From contig JBAIAA010000098.1 of the NCBI GenBank assembly GCA_037893245.1, positions 124,001 to 188,000 on the forward strand: DNA of 64,000 nt, written 5' to 3'. The notes under the pieces were generated by a model. The model saw only the letters and a list, made by a program, of their open reading frames with translations. It did no database searches and was not told the origin of the DNA. Positions 53,976-64,000 of this stretch are shown one piece after another. The first letter of the stretch is position 1. Each line of letters begins with the position of its first letter. The stretch is from Crossaster papposus. Its lineage: Eukaryota > Echinodermata > Asteroidea > Velatida > Solasteridae. Both the position numbers and the translations under genes were made by a program.

Positions 53976-54614
53976 GTGTATTTTAAGAATTGCTCGCATC
54001 CAATTATTAAGCTGGATAGTACAGTAACCATGTGTCTGTGTCTAGGAAAATTTGGTGGAGTCACTAGGAACAATGGGCTGGCTTTCAGAGCATTAAACAA
54101 TGTCTCTATACAATCTTACCTAGATAAATTTTACAAATCAATGCCCGACAAACATGTCGTTTCGGCTAGCCCTATTTCGAAAAATCGTATTGCTTTTGTA
54201 CATGAGTTCCAGGGAGGAGGTAGCTGACGCCATTTCCCGTGGGTTAACGTACGGCGACTCCTTCCTGTAGCTCACCCCTCTTATCCAACCAACCACCCGC
54301 TTGACTTTCTCTAACGTTTATCCTGAAGTTTCCAACCGTGTTCTACTTAGTAATATTTCTTATTTGTGTAAGGTAGTGTCGGCTATCAGACCCATATACC
54401 CCTTGGTCTTAAACATAAACTGTCTCATGTAATGTCCTTCCGCCGGCAAGTCCAGGTTCTCGTTAAACCCAACATCACCCTTCCTGATCACATCAATTGT
54501 TCTTATTGTAGTACTAATTACAGAGTTTGTTTGTCGACTGAATCAGTGAAATGCTTTAACTGCGGCGAATTTGGTCACATCAGCCGATACTGGCAAGAAA
54601 CCTTAGATCCGTGA
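53976..54614 (+). pseudogene. Tx1-like LINE ORF1 with zinc knuckle
   Basis: Frames include FGGVTRNNGLAFRALNNV, LTFSNVYPEVSNRVLLSNIS, HVMSFRRQVQVLVKPN and KCFNCGEFGHISRYW. The Gag-like ORF1 of Tx1-type LINEs has the HVMSFRRQV-type block before CCHC knuckles. In this knuckle the last Cys position is Trp, so zinc binding would be impaired. Frame change near 54225. Confidence 0.75.
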
Positions 54615-55183
54615 TGGCCCCAACGAACCCTCCAACCCCCTTAACCCCCTCCCGTCTTTGTACACAACAAATCCGATCCCAAACACCCCCCCCCCCCCCC
54701 CCCCAAAAAAAAAAAAAAAAAAAAAAAAAACGTGCTCCTTCTCACCCACCCAGCGCCTTGGCTGGCGGTGGGGTGTCCCCCTCGGGTGCTCTGGGTGGGG
54801 TTGGTCCGTCTCGGGCCGGGTCTGATGCACCGAGGGGGAGACCTGCACCAGCGTCTGCTGGAGCGTCCTCCTCGGTCGCTAAGGGCACGGCTGGGGTGGG
54901 CCTGCCCGTGTCCGGGGCACCTGGGGCTGGGCGTGGCCCGCCTCCTGTCCGCCCGCCCCCGCCCACCCGCACGTCTAGATCTGCCTCTGCTGCTCGCGCA
55001 GCAACAACAAATGCGCCCGCGAGCGTGTCTGCCCCGACATCCTTGTCCGAAACCCCTGGCCGTGCCACTAAACCAAATCAAGGTGAAAATATGGACACAT
55101 CTGGGGCACCCCACCACTTCCAACCAGAATGTATTCGGAGGCCGTCACCAAACGTAAACTGTCCCCTCGAACTCCCCCGATGA
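54611..55183 (+). other. Pro/Ala-rich ORF with C-run and A-run
   Basis: 190 open codons, low complexity. A 20-base C run directly followed by a 26-base A run (about 54683-54729) encodes a Pro stretch then a Lys stretch. It probably represents the C-terminal, low-complexity part of ORF1 with homopolymer expansion. Confidence 0.45.
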
Positions 55184-55360
55184 CGGTCCCCGTTTGACCC
55201 CCCTCATCTCGTCTACCTCTCCACGAAAACTAAAGAAAAGGTCCCAACCTACTCCCCTCGTTGAACCCAGTACCCCGACACTAACCCAGGCTCTAGATTA
55301 TACGCCCACTCAATCACTGACCCCAATGCCCTCATCCGTCCCCCTCACTCCCTCCATCGC

Positions 55361-55437
55361 CCCCCCCCCCCCCCACCCCCACACCCCCCCCCCCCCCCCC
55401 CCCCACCCCCACACCCCCCCCACCCCCACACCCCGGA
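55361..55437 (+). repeat. C-rich low-complexity tract
   Basis: Runs of C broken by CACCCCCACACC words. Slippage-prone. Confidence 0.85.
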
Positions 55438-55480
55438 GTCACAACTTTAATCAAAAGAAACATTGACATAGTAGCCTCCA

Positions 55481-55975
55481 GTGTTTTATGTAAAAAATTA
55501 CATTCTGTATGTTAAAATTAAGTTGAATGATGATATTTATCACATTTACAATGTTCTTATTCCGCAGTCAAATGCGTACGCTGTTAATGTTATTACCGAT
55601 ATCGATAACCATTGTTTTATGTGTACTGACGGTGCCATTATCATCGGAGGTGACTTTAATTGTACCGATAATCCAACTATAGACCGCCTGAATAAGCCGG
55701 CCGAGCATCGCCCCCAGGTCGCGCTGGCCCTCAGGAATGCCATGAATAGAAACTCTTTGTGCGACATATAGTGCAGACTGAATCCGCAACAGATAAATAC
55801 ACCTGGTTTAGATTTAACAAAAACGATCCTCAACGCACTTCCAAAGCTAGACTCGATCGTCTCTATGTCCCTCTTAGCCTCGTTTCGTGCATCCGTTCTT
55901 GTCAAATTCACCCCTGATCTCTTTCTGATCACTCCGCTGTTTCCGTTTCTTTTCAGAGTCCTTCTTATGAGGCAC
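55481..55975 (+). pseudogene. Tx1-like LINE endonuclease, C-terminal half
   Basis: IIIGGDFNCTDNPTIDR (GGDFN block), then after a frame change TSKARLDRLYVPLSLVS and SLSDHSAVSVSFQS (catalytic SDH). Order and spacing match APE-type LINE endonucleases of the Tx1/L1 group. One TAG and one frameshift interrupt it. Confidence 0.8.
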
Positions 55976-55983
55976 CCTTTATG

Positions 55984-56330
55984 ACTTTATTATTGAAACA
56001 AATATATAGAGGATCAAACAAATAATATAAGACCAAACAAATATATATAGTACGAAACAATTATATATAAGACCAAACAAATATATATAGGTCGAAAAAA
56101 ATATTATAAGACCAAACAAAATTATATGGGTCGAAACGAAATATTATAAGACCAAACAAAAATATATATTATAGGACGAAAAAATATATATATAAGATCA
56201 AACAAATATATATATAAGATCAAACAAATATATATATCAGATCAAACAAATATATATGGGTCGAAAAAAATATTATAAGACCGAAAACATATATATACAG
56301 AGCGAAGAGTTTCAATTTTATATAAAACGA
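55984..56330 (+). repeat. AT-rich tandem repeat
   Basis: About ten degenerate units of AGACCAAACAAATATATATA/GGTCGAAAAAAATATTATA, 25-35 bp each. The unit alternates between ACCAAAC and GTCGAAA versions. Confidence 0.8.
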
Positions 56331-56479
56331 AGCGCCACCAACGACGGCGGGTTGCAATATTTATAGAACGAAGCGAATTCCATATAAGGACGAAAAAGTG
56401 ATAATATATAATTCGAGTTTGCAAATAAAATATAGGACGAGTTTGCAAATATATACGACGAAGCGACCTGGCAGAACCT

Positions 56480-56558
56480 AGCCCGCGATTGAACACGCGA
56501 TTCAGCCCGCGATTCAGCATTCGATTCAACCCGCGATTCAGCCCGCGATTCAGCTGGC
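56480..56558 (+). repeat. 12-bp tandem repeat
   Basis: GCCCGCGATTCA repeated about six times with small changes. Confidence 0.85.
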
Positions 56559-58915
56559 CGCAGCCGTTTATAGAAAATTAGAATCCATGCGACAAAACAA
56601 GGTGCTGATTTGAAACTAGATTTACAGATTAGATCAACGAATTTTCGAAAAAGGTACGGAAATTAATCCCCAATTATAGATTAACTTCAACAATAACTAC
56701 AAGCAAGACTATAAATAGTATTCTTAACCTTTTTTTCCTCAAAAAATGCCATTATATTAGTCGATTCCAGAGAACCTCATTTTTAAGCGTTTCTCGCAAC
56801 ATATTACTTTCGAATCAATAAAATGCCGTCTTAAAGAAAAAGTGTACCGCACATGTTTTGGAAAATTCAGGTTTTTACTTTATTATCACAATTGTCACCT
56901 TCCTGGGCACACTTTATTTCAGCAAGGGCGTTTTCCAATATTTGTTTGTTTGTCGAATTATACCCCCACCTACCAACCATCACCCCTCCCCCCCTAACAC
57001 CCCCCCCCCCTCCCCCCTCCCCCCCCCCCCCCCCCCCCCCAACACAAAATAAAATAAATAACAAGCAAACTATAAAACATGCACCTCCCGCACTCGCCCA
57101 CCAACCCCGCCAACCCCACCATTACACATACATTTAGTAACAATTGATCTTTAAGATGCTTTTTTTTATTTTTAAAGACATTCTGTTTGCAATATAGCAA
57201 AGGGAGTCTATGCTGTCTTATAAGACTGTGCAAAATGCTATAGGCTGGCCTTGACCTTTAACCCCGTAGAGGGCCAGCGGATCAATTTTTTTTTTTTCAC
57301 ATTTGAGTTCTTTGATTTGTTCTAGACCTTTTAGTATTCATTTTGTTTCCGATAAAGATAAATTATTGTATTTAAAGGGTGCACCACCCTAATTGAAAGG
57401 AGAATTTCTACGCAAGGTCATTTGCATGAAATGTGCCCCCCCCCCCCCCCCCACAATTTCTTTTGAAAAAAAGGATGCCGTTTGGTGAAAGAAATGGTGG
57501 GATTGTGTAAATATAGGAGAGGATCAACTCCCTGGTTTTTGAGCTTTAATCTGAGGGCAGACTTGACAAAATTACGGTTGAAAAATGGGTCCTAATTGCC
57601 CTAGAATGTGGAGGGATGCCATTTGTAAAATAGCTGCTTGCAGGCTCGGCAAAAAATTACTTTTCGGAAGGTGAGTTTCTTTTGGTGTGAATATTAAAAA
57701 ATGTAATCGGCTAACCTACTAAAAATTGAAAAGAAATGGAAAGATAAAGACCAAGAAAATAATCTGTTTGTTGTTTGATCAACCCCAGTGATGTCGGTGT
57801 GCATGAAACTTGGTCCTAAACATTGTTGATTTTACACTGTTTTCAATGGAACTTGAATTAGGCCAGTGCACCCGCGAATGCTTTGACAAAAATAATGTGT
57901 AGCGCCCTCAAAAGTCGAGGCGCGAATAGTTTTAGTAATGGCAGCGCCCTTGGCCTGTGTATAATCATGGTCATGGAGGATCTAGTTTCCAGCCTTTTGA
58001 CAAGGCCTCGTGACTGTGGCTAAGCGGCTGAGATGAGTCTAGATACCCGGGGTGAACGCGCGACCGAGTGACGAATGTCACGAGGCCTTTTGCAATGTAG
58101 GTTTCACTGCTCCGCATGAATTATTCATAGATACATATTAGCATGCCAATACGCCTACTTTGGATTTATTGACCAATCAGAACGGCGATCTCCCAGTTGG
58201 CTTCGTTCGTGATTCGTTCAATATCAAAGCATGTAAGAAAAGGTAAAAGAAACGTATATAAATTTTGCTTCTGAGTTGAATATATGAATGATAAATACAA
58301 GATATCACATTTAAATCTATTTTACATGCAAAATTGCAATAAATTAGGAAACAACTAATGATTTGAGCTAAATATTGTAAGTGACATGATTGGACATTCC
58401 CTGTTTGTAAAATGAACTAGTCCAACTCATCGTCACGCAGAGATACGTTCGCTGATTGGACGCTACCATTTCGGTAGCGAATTCCAGTCGGAAACAAAGG
58501 TTAACATAAGAAATCCAAACCAGATTGATAAAGGCTACTTGTCTGGGCAATTCGCACTGGCGTTCACTCAGGTTTTCGCGATTAGTCTCTTTTTAGACGC
58601 TCGGCGTCTATCAGACATGTGGCCTTGTTTAAAGGCTAGACGAGACCCGACCAAGAACCTTAATGCATACGGAACAGGATCGCCCGCCACCTATTGATTA
58701 TTGGGGTTTTGCACAATCGAGTTTCGCGAGTCAAGAACAGACCGCCCGAACCCAGCCTATACGTATTAACCATTCTATCGTTTCTAAACACTGAGCGCCA
58801 TTTGTGTATGGACTGCGTTGAAGCCGTGTTTTGTTTTACAATCTGTATATCTCTTCGTTACATAGGAACAATGCTTGCTTGGAAATAAATGTATATAAAC
58901 AATGGTTGGTTGTTT
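56559..58915. other. Unassigned stretch
   Basis: C-rich runs at about 56990-57040 and 57437-57452. 57888-57965 is the reverse complement of 9672-9755. An inverted repeat AAGGCCTCGTGAC (58002-58014) / GTCACGAGGCCTT (58078-58090) lies downstream. No gene recognised. Confidence 0.45.
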
Positions 58916-58919
58916 CATG

Positions 58920-59760
58920 AAGGAATTATTTGGTATTTTCATTATTTATTTATTTACTTATTCCTGAAAACCAACAGCGGTGAACCGCCACTTATGATCT
59001 AAATTGAACACAAAGTAGAATTTGGTATCAACATATATTTTCTTTACAGAATAATTTTTTTTTTACAAAACATTAAGAGAGTAAAACAAAAAACACATTT
59101 TGTACATACATGTATAAAATTAACAACCTACAGTGAGTGCATCATGAGTTTCAAATTTCGACAATAGACTTAAACTGATCATACGACAAAGCGGCATCGT
59201 ATACTTGACTACGAAAACGAGCGTTGGGGCTCCAAACACATCTGATCGTTCGATTTCATGAATAAGTCGGTTGTGGGCAGACGACTAATTCTTGTGATAA
59301 ACCCTCGTTTAGTCGCCTTAACCCGACTCCATGGAACATGCAATATGTGTTTAGGAACTGACCAAGTACGCCGATCACTTTAGGGGCATGAAGAGTAGTG
59401 GGTTGACTCTGTTAGAATGAAGTGATTGTGAATAATACAGGAATAAGCAGTCGTTAACGGTCGTCCTATAGTGAAGTGTGGGCAAGTTGAAAAGTTCACA
59501 GAGCTGAATGTAAGTAGCATCATATCAGAATATTGTACAAGTTGGCGTTTATTACGAAGGGATTTAAACATGAAAAACAGATAACGCCCTTGGACTCTCT
59601 CCAGTCTGTCCGATTGTGTTTCAGAAAGGGAGTTAAAAACAATAGTACAGTATTCCAAGTTAGGTCTAATTAATGTACAATAAATAGTCCGAAAAACCTG
59701 TTCATTTTTACACAGACGAAAGTTGCGCCATACCAAACCAGCCATACGATTACTTTTCTT
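58920..59760 (-). mobile_element. 3' end of a LINE (ORF2 C-terminus)
   Basis: 59745-59380 reads VFRTIYCTLIRPNLEYCTIV and SDRLERVQGRYLFFMFKSL, and further left, in another frame, FITRISRLPTT and SSQVYDAALSYDQF. This is the post-RT region of Jockey/CR1/RTE-like ORF2 proteins. The minus-strand end carries an AATAAATAAATAATG tail near 58935. 5'-truncated. Confidence 0.75.
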
Positions 59761-60904
59761 AACTAATTATATTAAAAACATTAATAAATATCCTTTATTT
59801 TTGCAGTATTGGGCGTTCCACAGTTTGACGAATCGTGGTTGGCCAAACATACCAACCATATAGTATGGTTTCCAGACCTAAACATTCTGATTATTTCTGA
59901 AAACAGATGAATTATATTATATGAGGTTCAGTCATTGATCTTCATTAAAACTAAAGGAATAGCATTTGTTTTCTTTTCCAAAATTGGTGTTTGAACAGCC
60001 ATGTTAATCGCTCTATAATTATGGTGGAAATAATATTGCGATTTGCTTCAAGTTTGTTAAACAAGTTCTCTGAATACGAGATATTGTCGTTAGGGTCATT
60101 TGCTTAGGGTCAATTATTGCCGCCCGTGAAGGCCTGTTTTGTTATCGTCCCCTTATTATACCTAAAAATTAGCAAAATCAATATTGATGTCAAATCATAA
60201 TACTTAATACACAAATTATATTACAAACTAATCAGTGTAATTGTTAACATTGTTCAGGCAACTTGGGTCTGCAAGGTTCAATTGTTTATTTCACATAAAT
60301 GGTTGTAAGTTGTACCCCCGTTAAATTGTTATGTAAAACAAACTTTTCCAGATATTATATATTTTTTACAAAATTAAATCTCGGAAAATACATTAGTTTA
60401 ACAAGAAGAAGAATATACTAGTAATACAATAAGGCCTTGTAAACTAAAATATAAGTACTTGGTACTCGCATTTTGAACATCATATTAAGCCTCTTATTAT
60501 GGTATTCCACAGTTTAAGAGTTTACACAGGCGTAATGAGCTCACTTTATATAAGTGCTTCAATAAACGTTCCATATCCGTTTTTTGTACGCCAAAATGGT
60601 ATCACTACATTGTAAAAAGGTTCGTCAAAATGGGTTGATATTTTGCCCACAGTGTTGATTGACATATCAACTGCCGACAATACTTGGTACTTTTGTTCCA
60701 ATTGTTAGTAATTTGTAATAAATTATACTAATGTTGGGCAAAATCCAGTACCCCCATTCGCTTACAAAATATTAATATATGGTCCATAGAAAGGAAGTAT
60801 GGTGTTCCAATCATCTAACATTTAAATTCACACTTCGGACAGTTACGACACATAACGAGTCGCCAAATAAATAACATCAAACGATTAACTGAATAAGGAA
60901 CATA
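59761..60904. other. Unassigned AT-rich stretch
   Basis: No exon, repeat or RNA gene recognised. Confidence 0.4.
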
Positions 60905-63149
60905 TAGGGAACATTGTCATTGGTGTTCCTCAGCCACCCCGTCCCAAATACAATTAGGTTTCGTAGGATCCGTGATTTTTTAGTCCAATGAAATTCACTG
61001 GCACATGTATTATCGTCATGTATCATACTAAGGCAAAATGAAAACTGTATGCCTTACAATTTTGTTCCCATATTGTTTTTGGCAATGAAACCTAAAACAA
61101 TACGAGCCTAATGCAGGACATAAAGGTACCACGTATACTTATGCTGCCAACTTGTTAGGTATCGCGCAGGATTCCGTAAACATTCTTATTGTGGTTAATA
61201 GGTCTTTTGTTGCTCCGTATATTTAAATGCCACAGTAGTCTTTTTTGCAAGCAGTGATTTTAGTTGATATTACACTATTTCCGATTTATACGATAAAGCC
61301 TCTGAAATTCATGCTACATCTTCCTATGAAACACAAACGCCACTGATTATGTAGTATACATTATGCCATCAGCACAGTATACTTTGTGGCAAAGAAATCC
61401 TCAACAAATGTCACAGATTAACTACTTGCGATCGAATATTTTGAAGCAGATTAATAGTCGTACTAGTATTTTTACCGAAAATGTTTTGGGTGAATACAAA
61501 GAAGTTAAACAAGTATTAAGTGGCCGCAAAACTGTTTTGAAAAAAATCCACCAATTTGCCCAACTGTGATTGCTACGTGGTAGTGAGCAAAAGACTTGCC
61601 GACTTTTAGTTGTGCATATTAAGATCATACTTTTAGGGATCATTTCTATAGTATGCATCTCCTTTCGCAATCGTACTTTTGTACGGTGCCTCGCCAACCA
61701 CGATGACGAGTTACAGTGCTCCCCTCTGAGCGCGAAGCGGGTCTTGGGTGTTACCCTGCGGGTTTCTCGCCCGCGGCCATTGATGAACGCTCCTTTTCCC
61801 ATAAAGTGGGAGCTGGAGGAGGGGACCACATTCTGAGTGGTCAGTTTTAATTAAGTCCACAATCAGATACAGAGATTGCCAATAACATACGCATTCATAT
61901 AGTACAGGTTTATCTATACTATCAGTGCCGCCTCGCCCCACACCCATTTTATGACGCAGTGGCTTTGAGTTACACGAATGGACAGAAGAAGAGTTGTGGT
62001 GGGCCAGGAAACCCATTTGAAATTGGTTGTGGGTGCATTAGGTTTCATAAATCGCGACTCTTGGTCATTACCCCATAACGTTCTTTCTCACTTGAAAGTT
62101 GAACATCTCGGCAAAACTATGTTATAGGCCTATTAACAACGAAAATATTGTCTCCTTCACACACACACACACACACCCATCTTAGTGACTGAGGTTTCCA
62201 ACCAAACTTCGCATTGGCCTATCTTATTGTGAGGAAATGAACATCGACGAGTGTCCAAAAGTGATGAGAAAGTGCACGTTTCTTGTACAGTAATCGCAAT
62301 TAAAGTTAGTGTGTCAGTGCTTTTAGGGGGTTGTACCCTGAAAATTAGATTTCAAAAATTGAACAGACGCATTCCCCCGCACCTATGCCTCGCCGTTAGT
62401 TCTTGTGTCCGGAAAAGCAACGGTAAGCTGAGAATGTGTGTTGACTATAGGGCACTTGGTACAAAAACACAAAGACGCATACCCACTTTGACACTGGGGC
62501 ACTCAATGGAGCCAAGTACTCTGCAGTTTATCTTACACGTTGTTTCTAACAAATTCCGATTAGACAGCATTCCGTGTTGGCACAGGCAGCTTGTACGTAT
62601 ACAGCTTGGTTGTCTACCTCGATGATTTTGTTTGTGTTTGGCATAAGACACTCGACCACTCCAGGTGGTGCTTGATCGCCTTCATGGATTTAACCTGATG
62701 GTGAAACCCGAGAAGTGCCTTTGGTTTGCCAAGAGGTTGAAGTACCTAGGCCATAAAGTATCGCTGAATGAAATTGCACCAGATGTGGAGAAGATACGAG
62801 CTTAAACTGAGTAGAAGAGACTAACCAATGAAGGTGAACTTTGAATTTTCTAGGACCTTGCTACCGTCGATTTGTTCAAGGTTTTTCTAATTAAGGTCGT
62901 TGCTCCACTCCATGCACTATTTGGCGGTCCGAAGGAAAAAAGGGTAAGAGAGTTGTCTCACCTCGGGTTCAACTTCCCGAAGCTTTGAACGAAGCCTGTG
63001 AAGTCTCCTTCAATCAACTGAAGTCAATTTTAACGTCCACTCCACTTCTTAGCTATTCAGACTTCAAACGTCCACTCATCCTAGAAGTTGATGCCAGCCA
63101 GCTTGGTCTCGTTCTTCCTCAGGATTAGAACACTGGTCGAGTAGTTCTT
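60905..63149 (+). mobile_element. Decayed Ty3/gypsy-like fragment, copy 2 of a 2.3-kb duplication
   Basis: Matches 50154-52481 along its length, with scattered substitutions, a longer CA microsatellite (about 62159-62176) and a deletion of about 94 bp in the RT region (just after 62600), where an AGCTT microhomology is shared by both edges. The match ends at about 63149, before the RNase H extension seen in copy 1. Confidence 0.75.
62251..63125 (+). pseudogene. Gypsy-type RT fragment, copy 2
   Basis: VRKSNGKLRMCVDYRALG then, across the deletion, LVVYLDDF in another frame and the same downstream blocks as copy 1. Not functional. Confidence 0.7.
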
Positions 63150-63540
63150 AGCCTTGGTCAAGGCGTTCATCGTTACCCGTCCGTACGTACAGCGCAGCGG
63201 TAATCGGAGCTCAAACAACGATCTCACGCGTCCACTATTATATGCAAATTAACCGAAGATACTTGAACGCCTTGAATCAATAGTTAAGTTGAGGTTTTGG
63301 GGGCGGTGCTCATTATGACCTTTATAGTCGTTTTCTTATTGGTCGATCGTTGCGTAGAAACTGTGAAAGGTCATAGCTAGCTCGCAAGTGTTTACGAACA
63401 CCGCCACCGTTGACATAATATTTTATGGACCATGCTTGGGCCATACAATGTGGCGATAACGCACAGACCAGCATGCCTGGGTTAATGCCGATTATGCGGC
63501 GATAAGAAACTGACCAAACACGCTGAAAAAAAACCCGCTT
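63150..63540. other. No recognised feature
   Basis: Contains CAAGGCGTTCA (63161) and its complement TGAACGCCTTG (about 63264) as a short inverted repeat. No second helicase exon was recognised. Confidence 0.4.
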
Positions 63541-63545
63541 AGTAC

Positions 63546-63786
63546 CTGGCCGTACGTGCAAGCTCCGAGCAAAACGGGGCTGCTTGAAAAATGACGGATT
63601 TCCCATAACCTGTCGGCAAATTCACAAAAACATCGTGACCACGAAGAAAGGATTCTAATGGCCTTTCCGCTGCTCGGGTCTAAAATCTTCGAGGTATAAT
63701 ATTTTCGCTGCTGAATTCAAACAACACGACAGATCTTCGGACGATAGACGACGCTGAATAATCCGCCATTTTGTCTTAAATGTCAT
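63546..63786 (-). pseudogene. RecQ-like helicase first exon, frameshifted
   Basis: From the ATG at 63786 one frame reads KILYLEDFRPEQRK (Q-motif-like region of RecQ helicases). Two bases later the frame has changed and reads SFLRGHDVFVNLPTGYGKS (Walker A, ATP-binding) and VIFQAAPFCSEL. It ends at a GCCAG|GTACTAAG donor. The two halves abut exactly as in RecQ N-terminal lobes, so net +2 bases were gained around 63660. Such helicase-like genes are often multicopy in marine invertebrates, and this copy looks inactive unless the frameshift is an assembly error. Confidence 0.65.
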
Positions 63787-64000
63787 GCTGCAAATAAGTA
63801 ACTGCATCAAATTTGATGACGTCAGGATTTAACCGCGTTGTGATTGGACACTCCACATATTAGCCCAGCCTATACTTTTCTATATTCGCATACGAGGTCA
63901 TGCGCTAGAAATGTGGCGCAAAATATAGGAAAAACATAAGATTTCAAAAACCGTTGATCCAAGGCGAAAAAGTAGCCTCAGTTGATTTGCATAAATAATG
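63787..64000. other. No recognised feature
   Basis: Upstream of the helicase exon on its strand. No clear promoter element. Confidence 0.35.

Larger units (their letters stand above)
53976..55983 (+). mobile_element. Tx1/L1-like LINE fragment (ORF1 and endonuclease)
   Basis: Broken ORF1 (53976-54614), a Pro-rich zone (54611-55183) and the C-terminal half of an APE-type endonuclease (55481-55970). No RT follows; the element is cut at about 55980 by tandem repeats. Orientation plus. Confidence 0.75.

Noticed and set aside
54641..55123. Long minus-strand ORFs opposite the Pro-rich LINE segment
   Set aside because: Shadows of a GC-rich low-complexity plus-strand frame.

Overview
This window is intergenic and intronic DNA from an intron-bearing animal, most likely a marine invertebrate. 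An echinoderm or related deuterostome is my best guess, at moderate confidence. Spliced host-gene exons are scattered among a very diverse set of transposable elements (L2/CR1-like, Tx1/L1-like, Ty3/gypsy, Ngaro-type tyrosine-recombinase elements, PIF/Harbinger, hAT-like, foldback elements, SINE-like tRNA derivatives). There are no operons, bacterial signals or CRISPR arrays.

Host genes. (1) 878-1708 (+) encodes an intact secreted collagen-like protein with a C-terminal C1q domain. (2) 6764 down to 2818 (-) holds four exons of a DAO/sarcosine-oxidase-like FAD oxidoreductase. Reading frames break in the first and last exons and the central part was not found, so it looks like a decaying copy. 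(3) 24327-24509 (+) is the terminal, FATC-encoding exon of the checkpoint kinase ATR. I found no other ATR exon here. (4) 39014 down to 37523 (-) is a spliced HARBI1/Harbinger-type nuclease gene with an in-frame TAA 40 codons before its natural-looking end. (5) 63786 down to 63546 (-) is a frameshifted first exon of a RecQ-like helicase. Several weaker exon candidates (9873-10056, 13485-13719, 40881-41327, 44613-44951, 48495-48785) are listed with low confidence.

Mobile DNA, left to right. 0-10 kb: a ~360-bp MITE family (three copies), two SINE-like units, a very large foldback element with another element inside it, and small foldbacks. 10.06-19.56 kb: an L2/CR1-like LINE (-) split by a Ty3/gypsy-type LTR element (11681-17814, -, 4-bp TSD TGTA). 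That element lacks reverse transcriptase, RNase H and integrase, and its right LTR contains a 1.09-kb hAT-like element, itself holding a long palindrome. 20.5-21.3 kb: ORF1 of a Tx1/L1-like LINE. 22-29 kb: foldbacks, a ~70-bp repeat family, a tRNA-like SINE head, and a MITE with 51-bp perfect TIRs. 31.7-36.8 kb: an essentially intact Ngaro-type retrotransposon with A1-ORFs-B1-A2-B2 split direct repeats. 41.3-42.2 kb: a degenerate minisatellite. 45.2-48.0 kb: a decayed second tyrosine-recombinase retroelement. 50.15-52.5 and 60.9-63.15 kb: two near-identical copies of a decayed gypsy-like fragment. 54-56 kb: a Tx1-like LINE fragment followed by AT-rich and 12-bp tandem repeats. 58.9-59.75 kb: the 3' end of another LINE.

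The host genes do not form a pathway. The main story is layered transposition (element inside element inside element), gene decay beside repeats, and short exon-like sequences inside retroelements. Identities rest on motif reading by eye. No database search was possible.
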